Positions 36,137 to 44,177 of a stretch of DNA of 64,000 nucleotides are shown here, piece after piece. The notes beneath the pieces are model-generated. The model did not search any database. It was not told where the DNA came from and was given only the letters and a program-made list of their open reading frames with translations. Position numbers and translations under genes: made by a program. Each line of letters starts with the position of its first letter. Position 1 is the stretch's first letter. This DNA is from Archangium violaceum (GTDB lineage: Bacteria; Myxococcota; Myxococcia; Myxococcales; Myxococcaceae): assembly GCF_016859125.1 (NCBI RefSeq), contig NZ_CP069338.1:2418001-2482000 (forward strand), written 5' to 3'.

Positions 36137-37930
36137 ATGAACGCCACGAGCCCCCGGGCAACGCCCGACCCCGCCCCCGAGCCCCCCGCGCTCGCGCCTC
36201 CGCCGGAGGAGCCCCGCCGCCGACCCCGTCACCGCTCGGACTGGCCCCGCCGGGCGAACCAGGTCTCGGTGGTGGCGCTGCTCGTCTTCGAGTTCACCGT
36301 GAGGGGCAACGACAGTCCCTGGCGTGAGGTGGTGGCCACGCTGCTGGCCGGAGCGGTGGTGGCCACCTTCGCCGGGGAGCTGGTGCGCGATGGCTGGGCC
36401 TTCCGCCTGAGGCTGTGGCGCCACCGGTGGCCGGACCTGCTCTTCGCCGTACCGGCGACGCTGTCGCTGGGCGCGGGGAGCCCCCGGGGCGCGGCGACCC
36501 TGGTGGCCCTGCGCCTGCTGGCTCGCGAGCTCATCGATCTGGTGGCGTGGCGCCCGGCGCGGCCCGTGCTCCAGGCCCTGCTGCAGCGCCCGCTGCCGCT
36601 CCTGTGCCTCTCCTTCCTGCTCACCATCGCCGTGGGCACGCTGGGGCTCATGTTCCCCGCGGCCACGCGGGACGGCACGGGCGCGCCCTTCCTCGTGGCG
36701 CTCTTCACCGCCACCAGCGCCTCGTGCGTGACGGGGCTGGCCGTGGTGGATACCGGGAGCTACTTCAGCACCTTCGGCCATTGGGTGATTCTCGGCCTCA
36801 TCCAGGTGGGCGGCCTGGGCATCATGACGCTCACCACCACGCTGGCCCTGGCCTTCCGCAGCCAACTGTCGGCGCGCACGCGCGGGGCCATGCAGGAGAT
36901 TCTCGAGGAGGAGACGGTCCAGGGCTTCCAGCGGCTGCTCTACTCCATGTCCCTCATCACCGTGACGCTGGAGGTGCTGGGCGCGCTGGCCCTCTACCCC
37001 TCCATGGCACTGGCCCCGGATGGCCGGGCGCTGGCCGCCTCGGAGCGCGTCTTCTACGCCCTCTTCCACGCGGTGAGCGCCTTCTGCAACGCGGGCTTCG
37101 GCCTCTACCCGGACGGCCTGATGCGCTTCGTGGGAAACCCCGGCGTCAACCTCACCGTCATCTCCCTCATCACGCTGGGGGGCCTGGGCTTCCCCGTCGT
37201 CACCTCGCTGCTGGACTGTGGGCCGTGGAAGGAGCGCGGCGTGCGCGGGGCCTGGCGCGGCCTGCCGGTGCACTCGCGCGTGGTGCTCCTCACCAGCGCC
37301 ACGCTCGTGGTGGGGGGCACGCTCGCCTGGCTCGTCCTGGAGTGGAACCACTCGCTGGCGGGGCTCTCCCTGGGACAGCGGCTGTGGGCCAGCCTCTTCC
37401 AGAGCGTGTCGCTGCGCACCGCGGGCTTCAACTCGGTGGACTTCGCGAAGCTGGGCACGCCCATGCTGCTCTTGTGCCTAGTGCTGATGTTCATCGGCGG
37501 CTCGCCGGGAGGCACCGCGGGCGGGGTGAAGACGACGACGGTGGCGGTGCTCGCCCTCACCTTCCGGGCCCTGCTGCGCAACCGCTCCGAGGTGGAGGTG
37601 ATGGGACGCAGCATCCCCCCGGCCACCGTGTACCGGGCGTGCGCGGTGAGCCTCATCTCCTTCGGCCTGCTCTTCGGCCTGGCCTTCCTCCTCTTCGCCG
37701 CCGAGCCCCACCTGCCCTTCCGCGACCTGCTCTTCGAGGCGGTGAGCGCGTTCGGCACCGTGGGGCTGTCCACCGGCGTGACTCCGCAGCTGTCCGCCAC
37801 GGGCAAGCTGGTGGTGTGCGCGCAGATGTTCGCCGGGCGGCTGGGCCCCTTCACCCTCGCGCTCGCCCTGGGGCTGTCCAAGGCGCGCGCCAGCTACAGC
37901 TACCCCTCGACGAAAATTGTCGTGGGCTGA
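36137..37930 (+). CDS. TrkH/KtrB-family potassium uptake channel subunit
   Basis: 597 residues. After a hydrophilic Pro-rich N-terminus (about 40 residues) come two extra helices and then four M1-P-M2 units. The selectivity-filter loops are readable: ATSASCVTGLAVVDTG, AVSAFCNAGFGLY, SVSLRTAGFNSVD and AVSAFGTVGLSTG, each with the conserved Gly. It forms the inner-membrane channel for potassium (or sodium-coupled potassium) uptake. Translation may also start at GTG 36134; I use the adjacent ATG. Its stop is six bases before the regulatory subunit gene. Divergence from the hybrid kinase raises the possibility that the kinase responds to, or regulates, ion or turgor status. Confidence 0.95.
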   Translation: MNATSPRATPDPAPEPPALAPPPEEPRRRPRHRSDWPRRANQVSVVALLVFEFTVRGNDSPWREVVATLLAGAVVATFAGELVRDGWAFRLRLWRHRWPDLLFAVPATLSLGAGSPRGAATLVALRLLARELIDLVAWRPARPVLQALLQRPLPLLCLSFLLTIAVGTLGLMFPAATRDGTGAPFLVALFTATSASCVTGLAVVDTGSYFSTFGHWVILGLIQVGGLGIMTLTTTLALAFRSQLSARTRGAMQEILEEETVQGFQRLLYSMSLITVTLEVLGALALYPSMALAPDGRALAASERVFYALFHAVSAFCNAGFGLYPDGLMRFVGNPGVNLTVISLITLGGLGFPVVTSLLDCGPWKERGVRGAWRGLPVHSRVVLLTSATLVVGGTLAWLVLEWNHSLAGLSLGQRLWASLFQSVSLRTAGFNSVDFAKLGTPMLLLCLVLMFIGGSPGGTAGGVKTTTVAVLALTFRALLRNRSEVEVMGRSIPPATVYRACAVSLISFGLLFGLAFLLFAAEPHLPFRDLLFEAVSAFGTVGLSTGVTPQLSATGKLVVCAQMFAGRLGPFTLALALGLSKARASYSYPSTKIVVG

Positions 37931-37936
37931 GGAACG

Positions 37937-38605
37937 ATGATGCGCAGGACGTACGTGGTGGTGGGCCTGGGGCAGTTCGGCGAGCACGTGGCACGGCGCC
38001 TCTCCGAGGCCGGCGGCGAGGTGCTGGCCGTGGATCGCTCGCTCGAGCGCGTGGAGGCCCTCAAGGACGTGGTGGCCCAGGCGGTGCGCGCGGACTGCAC
38101 CTCGGAGGAGGCCCTGCGCGTGCTCGGGGTGGGCAAGGCCGAGGTGGCCGTGGTGGCCCTGGGCGAGGAGGACTTCGAGGCCGCCGTGCTGGGCACCGCG
38201 GTGCTCAAGGGGCTCGGGGTGAAGACGGTGGTGGCGCGCTCCTCCAACCGGCAGCGGGGAAAGATTCTCGCGCTCGCGGGCGCCACCCGCGTGGTGTACC
38301 CGGAGGCGGAGATGGGAGATCAGCTCGCCCGCCTGCTGCTGCACTCGAGCATGCAGTCGAGCACCGAGCTGCCCAACGGCTACGCGCTCGCCGAACTGCG
38401 CGTCCCCGAGCACGCCGCGGGCAAGAGCCTGCAGGAGCTGCGGCTGCGGCAGACGCACGGGCTGAACGTCATCGCCATCCAGCACCGGGGCGTGGTGAAC
38501 GAGCCCATCCCCGAGGCCATGCTCCACGCGGGAGATGTGCTCCTGCTGGCGGGCAAGGGCGAGCGGGTGGCCGCGCTCGCGCGACTGTGGGACCCGGGCC
38601 GCTAG
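37937..38605 (+). CDS. TrkA/KtrA-type RCK regulatory subunit of potassium uptake
   Basis: 222 residues, cytoplasmic. RCK-N domain: Rossmann motif VVVGLGQFGEHVARRL with the acidic end of strand 2 in VLAVDRS. RCK-C (TrkA-C) domain: about residues 140-220, ALAELRVPEHAAGKSLQELR to DVLLLAGKGERVAAL. The single RCK pair indicates a KtrA-like octameric ring rather than the double TrkA. It gates the channel encoded six bases upstream in response to nucleotides. Two ATG codons are adjacent at 37937; either could serve. Confidence 0.95.
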   Translation: MMRRTYVVVGLGQFGEHVARRLSEAGGEVLAVDRSLERVEALKDVVAQAVRADCTSEEALRVLGVGKAEVAVVALGEEDFEAAVLGTAVLKGLGVKTVVARSSNRQRGKILALAGATRVVYPEAEMGDQLARLLLHSSMQSSTELPNGYALAELRVPEHAAGKSLQELRLRQTHGLNVIAIQHRGVVNEPIPEAMLHAGDVLLLAGKGERVAALARLWDPGR

Positions 38606-38609
38606 CGGC

Positions 38610-38804
38610 TCAGACCCGCTCGACCTTCGAGAAGATGCGCCGCAGCAGCGCCTCTCCGTCCGAGCGCGGCGGCGCCGAGGACACGAACGACGGCAGCGCG
38701 GGGTCCTCGGACCGCGGGGGCCTGGACTCGAGCGCCGCGGGCGGGAGGCCCAGACACCCGGTGCCCGGGTGGGTGCATGGATGCTGTCCGGTCTGGTGCA
38801 ACAT
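38610..38804 (-). CDS. Small protein of unknown function (64 residues)
   Basis: No family recognised. Support comes from GGGAGG six bases before ATG 38804 and nearly all codons ending in G or C. The product starts MLHQTGQHPCTHPGTG, is Pro/Ser-rich in the middle and ends in a basic amphipathic helix (EALLRRIFSKVERV). It is convergent with the RCK gene (five bases between stops) and lies 189 bases from the oppositely oriented beta-barrel gene. Confidence 0.5.
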   Translation of the reverse strand: MLHQTGQHPCTHPGTGCLGLPPAALESRPPRSEDPALPSFVSSAPPRSDGEALLRRIFSKVERV

Positions 38805-38993
38805 GGAGAGCCTCCCGGGAAGGAATGCGGCACCGGACGAAGTCTGCACTCCGGGTCTGACATGCCAGGTTGGGAAGAGCAGGGTCTTCCGGCGTTCCAC
38901 CGGGCAGGAAGCCGAGCCGCGCTTCACACTCCGTTGCAGCCGGATTCCACACACCCCCAGCTTGCCAGCGGACACTCGAAAGGAGTCCGACAC

Positions 38994-39650
38994 ATGAAGA
39001 CCGTCATCCGGATTGGCTTGTGTGCGGCGGCGCTGTGGGGTGGCGCGGCCCTGGCAGGAGAGGACTGGAAGCAGCCGGGCGCCGGCGGCTCCGGCCTGGA
39101 GCAGGATCGGTCGATCTACCGGGCCGAGGACAGGGGAGCGGACACGGGCGTCTACGTCCTCCTGGGAGGCGGCACGGAGGGCTACACCGGCACGAACGCC
39201 TCCGCCCTGAACCCGGGCTTCGCCTATGGCGCCACCGTCGGCGTCAAGCCCTCGAGGATGCTGGGCTTCGAGCTCAACTACAACGGCGCCTTCAACGACG
39301 TCGACCTGGCGGGGCCGGGGGGCACGGCGGATGGCGCGGACATCATGCGTCAGGGCGGCCAGGCGGCGATCACCCTCGGGCTCACCACGACGAAGCTGCA
39401 GCCCTACGTGCTGGGCGGCATCGGCATCCAGAACTACAACGTCCGCGGCACCAGCCCGGTGTTCGGCTTCGAGGATGACACCAGCGGGTACGTGCCGGCC
39501 GGCGTGGGTCTGCGCTACAACATCGGCCCGCTGATCACCGCGGACGCGCGGGTGGACTACAACATCCCGTTCGCCCAGGACTTCGCACCCGACAACGACG
39601 TGGGCGACGGACGCTACAGGGCGCTGCTGCAGCTCGGTGGAACCTACTGA
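38994..39650 (+). CDS. Outer-membrane beta-barrel protein
   Basis: 218 residues with a Sec signal peptide (IRIGLCAAALWGGAALAGED). The mature part alternates hydrophobic and polar residues with Gly and aromatics at strand ends, for example GVYVLLGGGTEGYTG, MLGFELNYNGAFND and KLQPYVLGGIGIQNYNV, consistent with an eight-stranded OmpX/OmpW-like barrel. It ends in an aromatic residue (LQLGGTY), typical of barrel C-termini. AAAGGAGTCC stands just before the ATG. The frame is open far upstream, but signal peptide and ribosome site fix the start. Monocistronic with a terminator at 39675. Confidence 0.85.
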   Translation: MKTVIRIGLCAAALWGGAALAGEDWKQPGAGGSGLEQDRSIYRAEDRGADTGVYVLLGGGTEGYTGTNASALNPGFAYGATVGVKPSRMLGFELNYNGAFNDVDLAGPGGTADGADIMRQGGQAAITLGLTTTKLQPYVLGGIGIQNYNVRGTSPVFGFEDDTSGYVPAGVGLRYNIGPLITADARVDYNIPFAQDFAPDNDVGDGRYRALLQLGGTY

Positions 39651-39674
39651 CGTGCCGGCCCATCTCCACGCGGC

Positions 39675-39718
39675 AACGAGGGGAGGCCCGGGGCTACGTG
39701 CCCTCGGGTCTCCCCGTT
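39675..39718. terminator. Bidirectional terminator between convergent genes
   Basis: An imperfect long hairpin: AACGAGGGGAGGCCCGGGGC on the left pairs with GCCCTCGGGTCTCCCCGTT on the right, with one bulge and two non-Watson-Crick positions. It lies between the barrel gene (ends 39650) and the minus-strand gene ending at 39736. Confidence 0.7.
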
Positions 39719-39735
39719 GACGTTCCCGGGCTCAC

Positions 39736-40083
39736 TCAGGAGAAGCGCGCCATGAAGGCGCCCAGCTTCGCGCCCGCCTCGCGCGTCGCCTCATCCAACC
39801 GCCTCGGCCCCGCCGGCAGTTGCATCGCCAATTCCACCAACGCTGGCTTCATCTCGTCCCAGGCCGCGTGGGACTCCGCCTCGCTCCCGAAGTGGCGGGC
39901 GTGCACCAGCCACCCCGAAATGCCACACGTCAGCGCGTAGAACGAGCGCTCCGGGTCCTCCTCCAGCGTGAGGCGCAACCCCGCCGGGTGCTCCTCGTCC
40001 CGGACGATGGTACCGCCTTCCGCGCCTCCCAGCCCCAACGTCCGCCCCTCTTCCACCGGCCTCCAGCTCTGCTCGTCGCTCAT
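39736..40083 (-). CDS. Hypothetical protein (115 residues)
   Basis: Family not recognised. Cytoplasmic-looking, acidic and without signal or membrane segment. It begins MSDEQSWRPVEEGRTLGLGG, has a beta-rich centre (TIVRDEEHPAGLRLTLEE, FYALTCGISGWLVHARHF) and a helical end (AAWDEMKPALVELAMQL). Codon bias is strong. The ATG at 40083 is preferred because residues upstream in the open frame look like random translation and GAGAGG is close by. Confidence 0.65.
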   Translation of the reverse strand: MSDEQSWRPVEEGRTLGLGGAEGGTIVRDEEHPAGLRLTLEEDPERSFYALTCGISGWLVHARHFGSEAESHAAWDEMKPALVELAMQLPAGPRRLDEATREAGAKLGAFMARFS

Positions 40084-40401
40084 CGCCTCTCGTGCCTCCC
40101 ACTCGGGGTCCACCCTGTTCCACCCGGGGGCCGAACGGCAACCACCCACTCGTGCGCCAACGGGCGACCAGGCGATTCCCTCCCCGGAGCCCCTCGATTT
40201 TCCCTCGATTAAACCCGCCTTATCCCCCGCACTCCGCGTATGGAAATCCGCCCCTGACTCCCTGAACAACCCGGAAGTCACCGCACCATCCACACGAGCA
40301 CATGTCTGGAATGAAGGACCGGGCGGATTGTCGGAGTAGCGCCTCCCAGGCCGCCTGCACAGCAGGCGATTACCCCATCGAGTAAGAGGAGCCCGACATC
40401 C
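40084..40401. other. Divergent intergenic region, 318 bases
   Basis: Separates the starts of the minus-strand 115-residue gene and the plus-strand lipoprotein gene. GC is lower than in the genes. I see no convincing promoter match, hairpin or small gene. GAGGAG lies about 10 bases before ATG 40402 and serves the lipoprotein. Confidence 0.5.
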
Positions 40402-40854
40402 ATGAATCGCATCACCATCGCCGTCCTGATGCTCTCCACCGCCGTTGGCTGTGGAACGAGCCGTAGCGCGACCGGGGGGCGCGCGGAGCGTGAAGGAAAC
40501 GGCACCGTGACAGGCATCATCTCTCTGGCCGACGAGGTGGGCCCGAAGACCGGGGACTTCTGCGAGGGCCTCACCGTGAAGGTGGCCTACGCGGACGCAC
40601 CCGAGGACGTGCTCGGCAGCCGCATGGTGAAGGTCAGCCGCGGCCGCTGCAGCTACCAGGTTTCCGGCCTGCCCAGCGATGGCCCGGAGCTGCAGCTCAC
40701 CGTGACGCCGTCGCCGGACTGGAAGTGTGGCAACGCGGGCACGCCAACGCTCGAGCCGGCGCAGCAGCCCCTCAAGCTGCGGGACTACCAGGCGGAGACG
40801 CGTGACTTCCGCGTGACCTGCGAGACGCCGTCGGCCGAAGCCGCGCAGCAGTGA
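40402..40854 (+). CDS. Small lipoprotein
   Basis: 150 residues. Lipoprotein signal MNRITIAVLMLSTAVGCGTS, lipobox Cys about residue 17. The mature protein has two Cys pairs (GDFCEGL, RGRCSYQV, WKCGNAG, VTCETP) and beta-rich segments such as GTVTGIISLADEVG, consistent with a small disulphide-stabilised beta-sandwich in the periplasm or on the surface. No named family. Bounded downstream by a strong bidirectional terminator. Confidence 0.75.
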   Translation: MNRITIAVLMLSTAVGCGTSRSATGGRAEREGNGTVTGIISLADEVGPKTGDFCEGLTVKVAYADAPEDVLGSRMVKVSRGRCSYQVSGLPSDGPELQLTVTPSPDWKCGNAGTPTLEPAQQPLKLRDYQAETRDFRVTCETPSAEAAQQ

Positions 40855-40877
40855 GGTCGTAGTCACCCCTTCGTCCC

Positions 40878-40914
40878 ACCGGGCCCCGGAACGAGCAGCG
40901 CACCGGGGCCCGGT
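40878..40914. terminator. Bidirectional terminator
   Basis: Perfect 12-bp stem ACCGGGCCCCGG (40878-40889) with CCGGGGCCCGGT (40903-40914), loop of 13 bases. It separates the convergent lipoprotein and SEC-C genes. Confidence 0.8.
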
Positions 40915-40916
40915 CA

Positions 40917-41744
40917 CTACCCACCGCGGGCGTCACGGCTCAGGTGGCACTTCTTGTACTTCACCCCGCTGCCGCACCAGCAGGGCTCGTTGCGCCCGGG
41001 ACGATCCTTCCTCCGGGGCGCGGGGAGCGGAGGCAGCGACTCCAGCACGCTCTGGAACATCGCCACCAGCCGCCGACGTGCACGCAGGGCCCGTTCGACC
41101 TTCTCCCGCTGCGCCCCGCTGAGCGTCCCTCCGAGCGTCTCGATGGCCATCGCCAGCTCGATGACGGACTGGTGGGCGAAGAGATCCTCCTCGTCCTCCG
41201 CCACCGAGCACGCATCCAACGCCCGGACCAGGGGCTCGAGCGTCCGCGCGTCGCCGTAGCGCGCCAGGTTCATCGCCCCCTGGACGGGGTCCTCCTCGAA
41301 CTGCTGGAGGAGCGCCGCGTAGATGCGTTCATCCTTCACACCGCCCCGTGACAACAGGGAGAGCAGCCCGAAGCGCTCGTCCGGGGTCCGGGCACGGGCG
41401 AGCGCCTCCAGGGCCACGGGAGTCACCGCCGGCCCCAGCTCCTCCAACCCGGACAGGAGCGTGTCATAGAACACCTCCCCAGGCATGGAGCGCATGAGTT
41501 GCTCCACCAGGGCGGGCACGGCCGCGAGGTCCCTCCGGCGAACCAGCAACCTGGCCGCGTGGATGGGCGCGAAGCCTTCTCCCGGAGCCCTCATCTCGGC
41601 CAGTGACGCGTCGCTCAGGATTTCCACCAGCGGCGCCACCACCTCGGGGCCTCGCGAAACGATGTCCGAGCTCAAGTCCTCGGGGAGCTCCGCCGTGTGC
41701 TCCAGCAACCGGCGCACGAGCGCACGAGCATCACCGGCCCGCAT
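40917..41744 (-). CDS. Helical-repeat protein with C-terminal SEC-C zinc motif
   Basis: 275 residues, cytoplasmic. Mostly alpha-helical HEAT-like repeats (for example VVAPLVEILSDASLAEM, LARYGDARTLEPLVRAL), ending in a SEC-C motif, NEPCWCGSGVKYKKCHLS (CxC-x-S/G-x6-CH), which binds zinc and is found at the end of SecA and many uncharacterised proteins. The start at 41744 overlaps the end of the upstream gene by 14 bases, so translation is probably coupled and the two products may work together. No enzymatic motif is visible. Confidence 0.82.
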   Translation of the reverse strand: MRAGDARALVRRLLEHTAELPEDLSSDIVSRGPEVVAPLVEILSDASLAEMRAPGEGFAPIHAARLLVRRRDLAAVPALVEQLMRSMPGEVFYDTLLSGLEELGPAVTPVALEALARARTPDERFGLLSLLSRGGVKDERIYAALLQQFEEDPVQGAMNLARYGDARTLEPLVRALDACSVAEDEEDLFAHQSVIELAMAIETLGGTLSGAQREKVERALRARRRLVAMFQSVLESLPPLPAPRRKDRPGRNEPCWCGSGVKYKKCHLSRDARGG

Positions 41745-42921
41745 CGGACCCACCTCCCTGGAGCGAGGAGCGAACCTCCTCCACGAGCAGGGGATCGCTC
41801 GCGGCCGCGAACTGCTCGGGCAGCGCCGAGAGGATCTGCCAGGCCCGCTCCCACCACCGCGCCAGCTCCTCCGGCGCCACCAGCCCCAGCCTGACGAGGA
41901 ACTCGCCCCAGGGACGCAGCGCGAGCGCCGTGGCGGCATGGATGTGTGGATGCAGGGCCCGCTCCTCCACCATGCCGCGGACCCAATGCTCCAGGTCACT
42001 GAGCACGGGCAGCAGCAGGAACATGGCCCGCTCCGCCCTGCCATGGTGCCCGAAGGGGCCGGGCAACAGATTGAAGAACTCCGGGAAGAGCAGCTGCGTG
42101 CGCCCCAACGGCCACCCGTGCCGCGCCCGCAGCTCCGGCTCGAGGGCCATCACCAGGACCCGCTGCTCGTCGAAGAACGCCTCCGAGGACAGGTCGACCA
42201 CCTGTTGGCCCGTCATGCGCAACCACTGCGCCCGGCCGGTGCGCAGCAGCAGCCCCTCACGCACCCAGAGCGGAACCACCTGGGCGAAGGGCACGAGGAG
42301 CGCATCCAGTTGATCCACGGACAGGTCCGGCGACTCCCGGAACGCCGCGTCCATGCAGGTGAGGACCGAACGCGTCACGTAGTCCACCCGGGTCCACTCG
42401 GCGACCGTCTCGTCGTCGCGCACCCGCGGCCACGCCTCCATCAGCCCCGCCCGCGCCTCATCGAGCCGCCCCCGGAAGAGACACCACTCGGCCAGCCGTG
42501 ACACCAGCTCCGCGTCCCCCGTGAGCCGCGCCACGGACACGAGCGCCTCCTTCACATCCCGGCCCGGCAGGCGCAGGGCCAGCTCCGCGCGCCAGGTGCG
42601 CACCGCCGGCTCCGCGTCGTGCACCTTCGGAGCCCGCTCCTTCCACGCGTCCAGCAGCCCCTCGAACTCCGCGTACCGGCCGGCCGCCGACAGGGCCTCC
42701 TCGACGCGGCTGCCCACCTCGAAGGCATCCTCCTCGTCGAACCCCGGGTGACTGGCGGCCTCGCGCGCCAGTGCCAGCTTCTCGTCCACGGAGGCCTCCG
42801 CCAGACGCTCGTAGAAGGTCAGGGGCAACCCCGACGCTTCCCGCTCACTCCCGGTGGCCCCACTCGAATCCGTCGGGAGCCGCTGCCCCCGCGGTGCCTT
42901 GTCGTGCCGCTTGTTCCCCAT
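41731..42921 (-). CDS. Large helical protein of unknown function, partner of the SEC-C protein
   Basis: 396 residues. No named family. The start is basic (MGNKRHDKAPRGQRLP); the rest is TPR-like helices (for example AAGRYAEFEGLLDAWKERA, LAEWCLFRGRLDEARAGLME) and a Trp-rich C-terminal part (LARWWERAWQILSALPEQF). It contains no membrane segment or signal. The last 14 bases overlap the SEC-C gene, so the two genes are translationally coupled. The ATG at 42921 is used; the frame upstream has no ribosome site that I can see. Confidence 0.75.
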   Translation of the reverse strand: MGNKRHDKAPRGQRLPTDSSGATGSEREASGLPLTFYERLAEASVDEKLALAREAASHPGFDEEDAFEVGSRVEEALSAAGRYAEFEGLLDAWKERAPKVHDAEPAVRTWRAELALRLPGRDVKEALVSVARLTGDAELVSRLAEWCLFRGRLDEARAGLMEAWPRVRDDETVAEWTRVDYVTRSVLTCMDAAFRESPDLSVDQLDALLVPFAQVVPLWVREGLLLRTGRAQWLRMTGQQVVDLSSEAFFDEQRVLVMALEPELRARHGWPLGRTQLLFPEFFNLLPGPFGHHGRAERAMFLLLPVLSDLEHWVRGMVEERALHPHIHAATALALRPWGEFLVRLGLVAPEELARWWERAWQILSALPEQFAAASDPLLVEEVRSSLQGGGSDAGR

Positions 42922-43003
42922 GGCCGCCCACTGTAGACGTGACCGGAGAAGTTGGCACGAAAATATGACCTTTGATGTCGGGTGCACACCCGTGTGCTGC
43001 TGC

Positions 43004-43026
43004 CCCCTCGCCCAGAGGGAGAGGGG
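43004..43026. repeat. REP-like hairpin element, copy 3
   Basis: CCCCTCGCCC (43004-43013), AGA loop, GGGAGAGGGG (43017-43026), one mismatch in a 10-bp stem. It directly follows the stop of the minus-strand nitronate monooxygenase gene and can act as its terminator. Confidence 0.65.
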
Positions 43027-43027
43027 A

Positions 43028-44107
43028 CTACCGCTCCGTGACCTGGAGGGTCAGCTGCTCGGACTCCGAGATGAGCTCCCGCATCAACTCCGCCGCCGGT
43101 TTCCCTCGAGACAACGCGGCCGCCTGACCCGACCAGAGCGCGATGAATCGGGAATCGCCCCGCGCCGCCGCCGCACTTCGCAACGGCGTCGTGGCCGCGT
43201 GTTGGAGCGGGTACGGAAGAAGCTCCTTCGTGTCCGCGAGCGCCTCCGTGAAGGCATTGGCGAGCCCACGGGCCGGACGGCCGGAGAAGGCTCGCGTCAC
43301 CACCGTCATGTCGTCCCGCGCCTCCCGGAGCGCGGCCTTGTACACGGCGGCGATACCCGACTCGGGGCACGTCAGGAAGGCCGTCCCCAGCTGCACGCCA
43401 CCCGCCCCGAGCACGCGCGCGGCGACGATGCCCCTCCCATCCATGATGCCGCCGCTCGCCACCACCGGGAGGCGCACGGCGTCCACCACCTGGGGAACCA
43501 GCGCCATGGTGCCCACCAGCGCCGCCTCGAAGGGCCCCGCGAAGGTGCCCCGGTGGCCACCCGCCTCGCTGCCCTGCGCGACCACGACGTCCACGCCCGC
43601 GGCTTCCAGCAACCGCGCCTCCCGCACCGTCGTGGCGGTCCCGGCGAGCACCATCCCGCGCGCCTTCAGCCGCTGGAGCACCTCGGCGGGGGGGATCCCG
43701 AACGTGAAGCTGAACACCCGGGCCCCGCTCTCGGCGATGGCGTCGACCTGCTCCTCGAAGGGCGGGAGCGGGGAGGCCGGCGGCTGGGGCGGAGCGAGCC
43801 CCAGCTCCTGATGGTAGCGGGCCAGCACCGCCAGCATCCGGCTCGGGTCGACCTCGCCGGGCGGGGGCAGGGGCGCGAAGAGATTGATGGCGAAGGGCCG
43901 GTCCGTGAGCTCGCGGACGCGGCGCGAGTGCTTCACGATGTCCTCTGGCTTCAGGTAGGCGGCCCCGGTGGAGCCCAGCCCGCCCGCGTTCGACACGGCG
44001 GCGACGAGCTCCGGCGTCGTGGCTCCGCCCGCCATGGGCGCCTGGATGATGGGGTGCTCGACTCCGAACAACGACGCGAGGTGACTCCAGGCGTTGGACC
44101 GGGGCAT
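43028..44107 (-). CDS. Nitronate monooxygenase / 2-nitropropane dioxygenase family
   Basis: 359 residues forming an FMN-binding TIM barrel. Visible hallmarks: PIIQAPMAGGATTPELVAAV at the start, VSNAGGLGSTG, the catalytic-region DVVVAQGSEAGGHRG with the conserved His, LPVVASGGIMDGRGI and AAGGVQLGTAFL-like GAGGVQLGTAFLTCPES. The family oxidises alkyl nitronates such as propionate-3-nitronate, and some members are FabK-like enoyl reductases, but the GGHRG motif favours nitronate monooxygenase. The ATG at 44107 precedes PRSNAWSHLASLFG. A repeat hairpin follows the stop. Confidence 0.92.
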   Translation of the reverse strand: MPRSNAWSHLASLFGVEHPIIQAPMAGGATTPELVAAVSNAGGLGSTGAAYLKPEDIVKHSRRVRELTDRPFAINLFAPLPPPGEVDPSRMLAVLARYHQELGLAPPQPPASPLPPFEEQVDAIAESGARVFSFTFGIPPAEVLQRLKARGMVLAGTATTVREARLLEAAGVDVVVAQGSEAGGHRGTFAGPFEAALVGTMALVPQVVDAVRLPVVASGGIMDGRGIVAARVLGAGGVQLGTAFLTCPESGIAAVYKAALREARDDMTVVTRAFSGRPARGLANAFTEALADTKELLPYPLQHAATTPLRSAAAARGDSRFIALWSGQAAALSRGKPAAELMRELISESEQLTLQVTER

Positions 44108-44177
44108 GCCGTCCCTCCCATGGGGTTCGGCCGCTACATTAAGAGCCCCGGTCCTCCGGGTCAGCACCGCGGTGCGT

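Noticed and set aside
31917-36137. A 1,406-codon open frame on the plus strand, antisense to the hybrid kinase gene.
   Set aside because: Its product is Arg/His/Pro-rich without any domain, while the minus strand encodes a complete propeller, kinase and receiver. Long antisense frames are expected at this GC content.
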